A stretch of 64,000 nt of DNA from Picosynechococcus sp. PCC 7002 (GTDB lineage: Bacteria; Cyanobacteriota; Cyanobacteriia; Cyanobacteriales; MRBY01). This document shows positions 18,827 through 26,194 of the stretch, one piece after another. A program made the translations under genes and the position numbers. The notes under the pieces are model-generated. The model saw nothing but the letters and a program-made list of their open reading frames with translations, was not told the origin of the DNA and made no database searches. Every line of letters begins with the position of its first letter. The stretch's first letter is position 1. The stretch spans positions 2,170,001 through 2,234,000 of the forward strand of contig NZ_CAWLFA010000001.1 in assembly GCF_963860125.1 (NCBI RefSeq), written 5' to 3'.

Positions 18827-19324
18827 CTATTGTCGCCAGCCAAACCAGCTCCGCCACCGTTGGAAGCGATCGCCCTGGCGTTTTTGGGCCATGTGCTGCG
18901 CTAATTCTGCCCGTTGGGCGGGGGTGAGCACTTCACGAATGTCTAACATCTGCCGGAAATGGAGGTCTGCTAAATCTTGGCGCAGGTTTGTAATGGTACG
19001 GTGTTGGGCCTCTAATTGATTGCGGGTAGTCGTGCTATTGCGCATTAATGTCCGCATGGTATTTTTTGCCTGTTGAATTGCTGCCCGTTTGGCTCCCATT
19101 TGGCTACGGTAATTGGCGCGGATTCCCTGAATTTGTTGTCTCTGGGCGGTACTGAGGTCAAGCCGATCAACGAGATCTGCTTCCTGCTCATCCCCTTGGC
19201 TCATGAGGACTGGTGCTGGGGCAACGGTGAAGTGGGTGGCTTTCGTGGTTGAGTCGGCGATCGCCATTTCCCCTGTCAACGAGAGGGCCACCGCAGAAGC
19301 CATTAATACTTGTTTTTTAAACAT
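18827..19324 (-). CDS. Spy/CpxP-like periplasmic LTxxQ protein
   Basis: 165-residue exported protein with a signal peptide (residues 1-24, ending MAIADS). It is helical and charged, with two family repeats: LDLSTAQRQQIQGIRANY at about 55-72 and LTPAQRAELAQ near 135. Spy/CpxP proteins are periplasmic chaperones or metal-stress sensors induced by envelope stress. It lies 87 bases downstream of an anti-sigma/ECF sigma pair on the same strand, which suggests it belongs to that regulon. It converges with the calcium ATPase, with only six bases between the stops. Confidence 0.8.
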   Translation of the reverse strand: MFKKQVLMASAVALSLTGEMAIADSTTKATHFTVAPAPVLMSQGDEQEADLVDRLDLSTAQRQQIQGIRANYRSQMGAKRAAIQQAKNTMRTLMRNSTTTRNQLEAQHRTITNLRQDLADLHFRQMLDIREVLTPAQRAELAQHMAQKRQGDRFQRWRSWFGWRQ

Positions 19325-19411
19325 GATTAAAATTCATCTCCAAAACTAATCACAGATTCCGCTAAGACGGCATTAGCCCAGTGTTGAAATTTAGGAATGT
19401 TTTGCGAAGCA

Positions 19412-19834
19412 CTAGGGATCAGTATTGACAACAAAATCAACGTACTCGTAGGACAGTTCCTGTTCCTGGTAAAGGTGCTCCCCAAAGGAGTAAGACCAGC
19501 TTTCTTCAAGAAAGGCCTCCAGTTCTTCATCGGCTCCCCCGGCGATCGCCTGTGGCTGGGGTTGTTCAACTCTCCCCCAATACTGTTGCGGCATCACCTC
19601 CGGCAGCGTCCCAAATTCCTGGTGCAGTTGTCCATGGCCAACCACGAGCACAAACCCGGCAGCAACCACTGTCGGAACCCACCATTTCCCCTGGGACGAA
19701 GCTGTCAGGTTTGACGGTTCTGTTTGGTTGAGTCGTGCCAAAAGCCTTTCTTCGTGATCCCCTGGTGGCGGTGGCCCGTAGGGTTCGTGGTTCTTTAAAA
19801 ACCGAATTAAGTTGTCATGGTCATGGAAATTCAT
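19412..19834 (-). CDS. Putative anti-sigma factor (membrane)
   Basis: 140-residue protein with a His/Asp-rich N-terminus (MNFHDHDNLIRFLKN), one membrane segment (WWVPTVVAAGFVLVVG, about 51-66) and an acidic C-terminal half. The start overlaps the stop of the ECF sigma gene by four bases (ATGA), so they are translationally coupled. Single-pass proteins in this position are normally the cognate anti-sigma factor. No CxxC zinc motif of the ZAS type is visible, so the assignment rests on context and topology. Confidence 0.7.
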   Translation of the reverse strand: MNFHDHDNLIRFLKNHEPYGPPPPGDHEERLLARLNQTEPSNLTASSQGKWWVPTVVAAGFVLVVGHGQLHQEFGTLPEVMPQQYWGRVEQPQPQAIAGGADEELEAFLEESWSYSFGEHLYQEQELSYEYVDFVVNTDP

Positions 19835-20430
19835 AGACTGACTCCTTGGGTTTCTAAAAACTGACGCAGCGATCGTCGGGCATGGTGGAGGCGAGATTTC
19901 ACCGTTCCTGGCGGAATCCCAAGAATTTCAGCCACCTCCTTTTGGGGCAGATCCTTGAGATCATGGAGCACCAAGACCGCCCGGTGTTCCAAGCTTAGCG
20001 ATTGCAAACCCCGTTGCACCAAATCTTGATAATAAATTTGACCCAGCCCCTCCGGCCTAGGATCTGTCACCGCACCAATTTGCGCCTCTAAGCCTGTGAT
20101 TAAGGTCATCTGCTTCGCAAAGCGTCGCCGTTGATCCGTCGCCACATTCCAAGTAATGCGGTACAACCAGGTGGCAAAATAGTCCGGATTTTTGAGGCGC
20201 GGGAGCCCCTGCCAGGCCTTTAAAAAAACCTCTTGAACTAAATCATCCAAGAGCGCCACCCCACAGAGTTGATACAGGGTAGACCGTACCTTTTGGTGAT
20301 AGCGTCGGTACAGGATTCGGAAACTTTGGCGATCGCGCCGCCCCCGAATAGACCCTATTTTCCCTTGGCAAAGACAAACCAATTCCCTATCCGAAATGGC
20401 AGTAGGGTGGTCAACAGCTTGATCGGGCAT
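19831..20430 (-). CDS. ECF-type RNA polymerase sigma factor
   Basis: 199-residue group 4 sigma factor. Region 2 contains FRILYRRYHQKV, LDDLVQEVFLKAWQGL and YFATWLYRITWNVATDQRRR. Region 4 contains SLEHRAVLVLHDLKDLPQ and EVAEILGIPPGTVKSRLHHAR. It is first in an operon with the anti-sigma gene (4-nt overlap) and the Spy-like gene. An envelope-stress role follows from that context. Which named cyanobacterial factor (SigG, SigH or SigI) it matches cannot be settled here. Confidence 0.92.
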   Translation of the reverse strand: MPDQAVDHPTAISDRELVCLCQGKIGSIRGRRDRQSFRILYRRYHQKVRSTLYQLCGVALLDDLVQEVFLKAWQGLPRLKNPDYFATWLYRITWNVATDQRRRFAKQMTLITGLEAQIGAVTDPRPEGLGQIYYQDLVQRGLQSLSLEHRAVLVLHDLKDLPQKEVAEILGIPPGTVKSRLHHARRSLRQFLETQGVSL

Positions 20431-20577
20431 ATCCCTCTCCAGTCATCGCACGTCCCTTTAGACTGAACCTTTACCCAAAAAGTTCAACCGGCTCAAAAAA
20501 AACTTGAACCAAGGTATTGCCAAATCCAAAAACTGTGGCTACAATGTTAAACCGTTGGAACACAACGCGCTACACAA

Positions 20578-20649
20578 TCCTCAGTAGCTCAGCGGTAGAG
20601 CGGTCGACTGTTAATCGATTGGTCGCAAGTTCGAATCTTGCCTGGGGAG
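20578..20649 (+). tRNA. tRNA-Asn(GTT)
   Basis: 72 bases folding as a cloverleaf. The acceptor arms are TCCTCAG and CTGGGGA with one G-U pair. The D arm is GCTCAGCGGTAGAGC, the anticodon loop CTGTTAA carries GTT, and the T arm contains GTTCGAATC. CCA is not encoded. The gene is divergent from the sigma-factor operon. Confidence 0.95.
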
Positions 20650-20844
20650 TACAAAAATTAAATCACCCGATAGTCTTGCTAATTGGGCCATAAAATTTCA
20701 CGATTCTGGAATTTGTCGGTTTACGTCAGGATTCAAAAAAAACTGTAGGCTGCTGTTCCGTTTTATAGCGTCAGTGGGATTTGTGCTGAATTTGAAGGAT
20801 AAGGGTAGTCTAGTAGAAGGTTTTTGATTTCCGCCTACAGCACG

Positions 20845-23238
20845 ATGACATCACCCTCTTCCCAACGCCTCAAACCGAAATCCTTTGCGGATTTAGTGGC
20901 CCAATTGCGTAATTTTCCCAAACCCCAAAGCGAAGATTCCGTACTGCTGCGGGCCTTGGTACAGCTATTGGTGGTTGTCGGCATTATTGCGACGGATGTG
21001 GCTTCAGAAGGAAACATGATCTGGTTTGGCTGGCCGATCAGTGTTCTAGCGGTGCCCTTAACGCTCCTGGGGGGAGTCTGGAGTTGGCAAAACCGTCAGA
21101 AGGCGAATGTGGGGGCAAAATTTTTTATTGCCATCGGCATGTTGGGCATGCTGTTGCTCTTTTTCCGGAATCTGTATGCCAATTTAAACGATACGCGCTT
21201 GGTGCTGGCAGAGCTCCTCATTCAACTGCAAATTCTCCATAGCTTCGATTTGCCCCGCCGAAAGGATCTGGGTTATTCGATGGTGATCGGCCTTATTTTG
21301 TTGGGGGTGGCGGGCACTGTTTCTCAAACGCTAACCTTTGCGCCCTGGTTAATTCTATTTTTGGCGATCGCCCTCCCTGTTCTAGTTTTAGATTACCGTT
21401 CGCGCCTTGGCCTAGCTGGCTTGGAGACGCTCCTTTGGCCGCAGCGCTCCAGTGCCCGTAAAGGCCGCGCTGACCTCCTGAAAAATTCTCCCCTGTCGCC
21501 CAAACGCCTGGGCGCAATTTTGGGGATTACCTTGGTATTGGGCTTGGGACTCTTTAGCATCATGCCCCGTTTTCCTGGCTATCAACTCAGCACCTTGCCT
21601 GTGAGTTTGCCCGCCGATGCCCCTGAAAATGAACGTTTTAGCCCGACTAACCTTAGCCTCGTCAATCCCGGTTACGAGAATCCTGGCGGCGAAGGAAATG
21701 AAAACGCCGATGGTGCGACCTTTGGGAATAGTCCGGGTACTGGGGCAGGCACGGGTGAAGGTAGTAGTCCCAGCGAAGGTCAAGGGGAACTCGATAAAAC
21801 TCAGTATTACGGTTTCAATAGCAAAATCAACCAAAATCTCCGGGGTGAGATGGAAAAGGTGCTGGTGATGCGGGTGCGATCGCAGGCCCCTGGTTTTTGG
21901 CGCGTGATGTCCTTTGACCGTTACACAGGCCAGGGCTGGGAAGTCACCAATGCCGATGATTTGCAACTCACGGAGCGTTCCCGTTGGGCAGGACGTTTTT
22001 TCCTAACGCCTTTTATCCCCAACCCAGTGGAAAAGAAAAAAATTATCCAGAGCTATACCGCCGTTTTGTCTTTGCCGAACATTGTCCCGGCGATGCAGTA
22101 TCCGACGGAGCTTTATTTTCCCACGGCGGAGATTGGCCAAGATCCAGAGGGAAATTTGCGATCGCCTTTGGGACTTTTAGAAGGTCTAACCTATACCGTT
22201 GTTTCTAAAGTACCCTACCGTAACCGGACGGAATTGGCGGCAGCAGGGACAGATTATCCGCCCTTTGTCACCGAGAAATATCTAGATGTCCCCCCAGAGA
22301 TAAAAGCGGAGGTAAGGGCCGTTGCCGAGGAAATTCTCTCCCAGGCCAATAGCCCCATCACTTCCCCCTACGAAAAGGCTCTCTATCTCGCCCAAGGGTT
22401 GAAGCAACGCTTCCCCCAAGCCCAAGAAATTCCGTTCTTCGCAGACGATGAAGATCTTGTTGAGGCCTTCCTGTTCAAATACAAGGGGGGCTACGCCGAT
22501 CATTACGCCACAGTCCTCACAATTATGTTGCGCTCTATTGGGATTCCGGCTCGGTTTGCAACGGGATTTGACCAGGGAGATTTTAATCCATTTACGGGCT
22601 ATTACCTCGTCCACAATACCGATGCCCACGCTGTCACAGAAGCCTATTTTCCTGGTCAGGGTTGGTTTGCGTTCAATCCACTGCCGGGTTATGAAGTTGT
22701 GCCGCCTTCCTTTGAGGATAGCGGCGCTTTTGGCGTATTGAGATCATTTTGGCGTTGGGTTGCGGGTTGGGTGCCGTCGCCGATTCTTGGCTTCTTTGAG
22801 GGGCTTTGGTTTACGACCTTGAAAATACTGGGATATGTAATTTCGCGGCTGTGGGGCTTTGTTTCCAGTGGCCTCGTTGGGGCCATTACGGGGGCGATCG
22901 CCGTTGCTGTCGCCAGCATGGGTGGTTGGTTTGTCATTAAACAAATTCGCAACTGGTTCCAACGGCGTCGCTTTGCTCGATTACCGATGATGGAACAGCT
23001 CTACCAACAAATGCTCCTGCTGCTCCAAAACAAAGGGCACCAAAAACAACGTACCCAAACTCCTTGGGAGTTTTTGCGGACGATTCAACCACAATATCGT
23101 CCTGAAACCTTAGAAATTTTGACGGAACTGACCGAAGCCTATGTCAACTGGCGCTACGGTGAACAGCCTGCCAATACGGACTACCTCCGGCAGCAACTCA
23201 AACGCTTACGACGTTCCTTTTATCGAGGTCAATCTTAA
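20845..23238 (+). CDS. DUF3488/transglutaminase-fold membrane protein, catalytic residues lost
   Basis: 797-residue membrane protein. Five or six membrane helices occupy about residues 35-225. A low-complexity Gly/Asn/Glu stretch follows at about 270-310, then a transglutaminase-like domain (about 440-620), a C-terminal helix pair and a DUF4129-like tail. In the usual GYCxHFA motif, Cys is replaced by Ala551 (GYADHYA). His595 (DAHAVTEAYF) remains, but the Asp of FDPxPG is Asn611 (FNPLPG). The protein is therefore unlikely to be a cysteine-type enzyme. The ATG at 20845 is preferred over a TTG at 20824. Confidence 0.85.
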   Translation: MTSPSSQRLKPKSFADLVAQLRNFPKPQSEDSVLLRALVQLLVVVGIIATDVASEGNMIWFGWPISVLAVPLTLLGGVWSWQNRQKANVGAKFFIAIGMLGMLLLFFRNLYANLNDTRLVLAELLIQLQILHSFDLPRRKDLGYSMVIGLILLGVAGTVSQTLTFAPWLILFLAIALPVLVLDYRSRLGLAGLETLLWPQRSSARKGRADLLKNSPLSPKRLGAILGITLVLGLGLFSIMPRFPGYQLSTLPVSLPADAPENERFSPTNLSLVNPGYENPGGEGNENADGATFGNSPGTGAGTGEGSSPSEGQGELDKTQYYGFNSKINQNLRGEMEKVLVMRVRSQAPGFWRVMSFDRYTGQGWEVTNADDLQLTERSRWAGRFFLTPFIPNPVEKKKIIQSYTAVLSLPNIVPAMQYPTELYFPTAEIGQDPEGNLRSPLGLLEGLTYTVVSKVPYRNRTELAAAGTDYPPFVTEKYLDVPPEIKAEVRAVAEEILSQANSPITSPYEKALYLAQGLKQRFPQAQEIPFFADDEDLVEAFLFKYKGGYADHYATVLTIMLRSIGIPARFATGFDQGDFNPFTGYYLVHNTDAHAVTEAYFPGQGWFAFNPLPGYEVVPPSFEDSGAFGVLRSFWRWVAGWVPSPILGFFEGLWFTTLKILGYVISRLWGFVSSGLVGAITGAIAVAVASMGGWFVIKQIRNWFQRRRFARLPMMEQLYQQMLLLLQNKGHQKQRTQTPWEFLRTIQPQYRPETLEILTELTEAYVNWRYGEQPANTDYLRQQLKRLRRSFYRGQS

Positions 23239-23240
23239 AA

Positions 23241-23327
23241 CGGAGAGGGGGGGATTCGAACCCCCGACTGAGTTGCCCCAGTAACGGTTTTCGAGACCGC
23301 CGCATTCAACCACTCTGCCACCTCTCC
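23241..23327 (-). tRNA. tRNA-Ser(CGA)
   Basis: 87-base class II tRNA on the minus strand. The acceptor stem is GGAGAGG/CCTCTCC. The anticodon loop CTCGAAA carries CGA. It has a long variable arm and a T loop TTCGAAT. It ends three bases after the stop of the transglutaminase-fold gene. The AT-rich cellulose region begins on its 5' side. Confidence 0.95.
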
Positions 23328-23623
23328 AGGGACCTAAACTATTCTAAGCACAATTCAGGGTCTTGGCTAGTCCGATTGCCATAAAGAATCCAAAAGTTAC
23401 TGGCTCCCCGCAAGCACTCCGGGGCCAACAGTTCATTCGTTCTATAATTGTATTAATGATGGGTTACTCCTTCTCTGACAAAAGGTAAAATTCAAGCGAT
23501 TCGGTATTAATTCATTGTAATTTTTTACGTCATTGGAGTTTTTGAGTTTGTTTTTTTGAAAGCTATTTCTTCGAGAAATTTAGTTTTAAAATGACGTGAC
23601 CTAAATACATGAGATATTTTTGA

Positions 23624-25669
23624 TTAAAATATTATTTCCATGATTGAACAATCATCCTCCAACTCGTAGTCATAATTGAGATGGTTGATTTGTTGAAAAA
23701 GAAATTGCAAATCGGGTGATGAATGTGATCGAGCATAGGACAAGATTAACTGACGCCAGTTTTGTAGCCCAAATATGTTTTTGTTTTCATTGATAAAAAA
23801 TTCATAGGTGCCATCGCTAAAAAGGAAAAGTCGACTTTCTTTTGTTACTTCAATTTCAGCCGATATAAAAGGAAAGTTAGAAAATAACCCTACAGCAATA
23901 TTGCCTGAATTTAGACCTTGAACTTCATAATCTGCTTTTTGTTTATTTGGAGTCAGAAGAAAAGCCTCAGGATGACCCGCTGAAGCATATTTCAAGATAT
24001 TAGATTTTTTATTTAAAACACCATACCAGATAGTGAAATAATCTTCACCACTCTCATTAATTTGAAACAATCGATTTAGATTCCCTAAAACAATTTCAGG
24101 CTCATACAAATTCATTTTTGTATAATCCTGTTGACGTAGGATGTTTAAAATTGATACTGAAAGCAGCGAAGATTTGATGCCATGGCCTGCGACATCTAAA
24201 ACATAGAACATCAGGTTCTCTGGATCAAGCCATACATAATCAAAGATATCTCCACCGAGAGCATTGGAGGGCTTAAAAAGTGTTTCAATTTGTACTGAGG
24301 AGTGCGTCTTAGAAAGGGTTTCATGCGGCAATAGTGACTCTACATAATGTGCCGCCTGATCAAGTTCAAATTGCAGCAGATCATTTTTTTGTTGTAGTTC
24401 TTTTTCAATTTGTTTTCTTTTGAGGTACTGTCCAATTTGTTTTCCTAAAACCTCTAAACCCCTTGAGAGAATATCATTTCTTTTTTGTTGTTTTGTATCA
24501 AAAAATACCATTAAGCCTAGCGTTTCTTTGCTATGATTAAGGATGCAGTTTTGAGCATATTTAAATGAAATGATCTGGGAAGATTGATGCGTACTTTCGA
24601 CCTCAAGGATTTCTTGTTGAGACTGGATTTCACTGATGTGAGATGTAATATCATAAATACTTTCCATCCAATCTTCTAGATAAAAAGAGTCAGGTACATT
24701 GTTTGAACTTTTGATTTCATATTTTTTTAAATGCCAATGAACAGTTTTTTTTAATTCTTGTTTTTGGGGATCTAATAGCCAGAATTCTGCAAGGGAAAAC
24801 CCTAAATTTCCGCTAATTGCTTGTAATATGTATTGAATGGTTAGATTGGTACTGTCGGAGCGGGAAATAATTTTGTTAATTATATGTTCTAATCGACGAT
24901 ATTTTTCATTATAAAAATCTTTAGTAATATCGTATAGTCTGCCAGCGATTCCGGATGATTCTAGTGATTTTTTATCGATTTTTCCGGAAATTTGAATATT
25001 TACCCAACGAACTTCTTCTAGTTTCGTAATAAAACGAGTTTTATAGGCCCTTATCTTGCTATTTCCTAGTACTTTTTGCAGCTTTGTTTGATTATGATTT
25101 TTCTCTTTGGGATGAAGAAAATCGAGAAAATTTTGACCAATTGTTTCATCTGGCTGATAGCCCATGATTTGATACCAAGCCGGATTCACAAAAGTAATAT
25201 ATCCCTCTGGAGTAAGGTGAAATAAAACTTCTTGAAGACTGCTTACAAGTGTTTGATATACTTTTTTACTGTCGCGTAGTGCTTGTATTGTATCAACAAG
25301 TTTTAACATATGTTGAATCCGTCCAAGCAAGACTGAAGTGCGAATGGGTTTTGTAATAAAATCACTGACACCTATTTGAAATGCTTTATCGATAGATTGA
25401 TTATCTCCAAGGGAAGTTAACATCATTATGGGAGTATCTTTGCCCTGTGGAAACTCTCTAATAATCTGACAAAAATCAAAGCCGTCAAGTTCGGGCATCA
25501 AAGCATCTACTAAAATCAAAGCTGGCGATCGCTCTTGAAAGAGTGAGATCCCTTGCTCTCCATTTTCCGCTTCAATCACTCGATAATTCGCTTTGATTAA
25601 AATATGTTTAACTAGCTTTCTGGATAGGGCATCATCATCAATGAGAAGGATTTCGGCGGCTGGTTTCAT
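23624..25669 (-). CDS. REC-PAS-GAF-PP2C (RsbU-like) serine phosphatase response regulator
   Basis: 681 residues. Receiver domain (about 5-120): acidic pocket LLIDDDALSRK, phosphoacceptor Asp in LVDALMPELDG, and ITKPI. PAS domain (about 135-260): ITFVNPAWYQIMGYQPDET. GAF-like domain (about 265-430). A short coiled coil precedes a PP2C/SpoIIE domain (about 450-681) with the metal aspartates in GGDIFDY, DVAGHGIKSSLLS, FLFSDGTYEF and EDDCSIM. Such proteins remove phosphate from STAS antagonists in partner switches. ATG 25669 is chosen over a GTG at 25699. Together with the STAS and kinase domains encoded at 30.6-33.4 kb it completes an RsbU/V/W set. Confidence 0.9.
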   Translation of the reverse strand: MKPAAEILLIDDDALSRKLVKHILIKANYRVIEAENGEQGISLFQERSPALILVDALMPELDGFDFCQIIREFPQGKDTPIMMLTSLGDNQSIDKAFQIGVSDFITKPIRTSVLLGRIQHMLKLVDTIQALRDSKKVYQTLVSSLQEVLFHLTPEGYITFVNPAWYQIMGYQPDETIGQNFLDFLHPKEKNHNQTKLQKVLGNSKIRAYKTRFITKLEEVRWVNIQISGKIDKKSLESSGIAGRLYDITKDFYNEKYRRLEHIINKIISRSDSTNLTIQYILQAISGNLGFSLAEFWLLDPQKQELKKTVHWHLKKYEIKSSNNVPDSFYLEDWMESIYDITSHISEIQSQQEILEVESTHQSSQIISFKYAQNCILNHSKETLGLMVFFDTKQQKRNDILSRGLEVLGKQIGQYLKRKQIEKELQQKNDLLQFELDQAAHYVESLLPHETLSKTHSSVQIETLFKPSNALGGDIFDYVWLDPENLMFYVLDVAGHGIKSSLLSVSILNILRQQDYTKMNLYEPEIVLGNLNRLFQINESGEDYFTIWYGVLNKKSNILKYASAGHPEAFLLTPNKQKADYEVQGLNSGNIAVGLFSNFPFISAEIEVTKESRLFLFSDGTYEFFINENKNIFGLQNWRQLILSYARSHSSPDLQFLFQQINHLNYDYELEDDCSIMEIIF

Positions 25670-25934
25670 TTTTGTTTGACAGGACTTAGTAGATAACACA
25701 AAAAAGATATGTGTATATTGCGCTGGAGTAATCCAGGCAGGCTAAAGTAGTTATTTGTTTTGTTTAAAACTCAGGATTAATATTAGTATCAGACTTTGTT
25801 AACTAGAATGTTTTGCTTTTTAAAATATTGTTATACTGTCATTCTAATAAAAGTAAGCCAATGAGGCTAAGTCATCAAGAGTATTAATTATTTTTACGTA
25901 TTGCTTGACACTTGGTGAGGATGTTTTTTGATTT

Positions 25935-26162
25935 ATGGATGATGAGAATTTTGAAGCTCCCCCCACAATATTGGTTATAGGTACCGTAATTGCGGGGGTG
26001 CTATCTGGTATCGGACTGATTATTCTCTTGGAATACTTAAGTAAAAAAATCCCGCCCCAACCAAGTTCAACTTCTAATCATCGAGTTATCTCAATGGTTA
26101 TTCCCTGGAGTGATTACTCTTCGTCTTCATTTTTCAGCCAGCCTCAATCTAAGTGCGACTGA
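25935..26162 (+). CDS. Small single-pass membrane protein of the cellulose locus
   Basis: 75-residue protein with an acidic N-terminus (MDDENFEAPP), one membrane helix (ILVIGTVIAGVLSGIGLIIL, residues 12-31) and a short Ser/Pro-rich tail. No family was recognised. It is 32 bases upstream of the DUF3131 gene on the same strand, so they are probably co-transcribed. It might be a small accessory subunit of the synthase or exporter. That is inference from position only. Confidence 0.6.
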   Translation: MDDENFEAPPTILVIGTVIAGVLSGIGLIILLEYLSKKIPPQPSSTSNHRVISMVIPWSDYSSSSFFSQPQSKCD

Positions 26163-26194
26163 TATTGCTTTTCTATTATTTGAATTAAGAGCGC

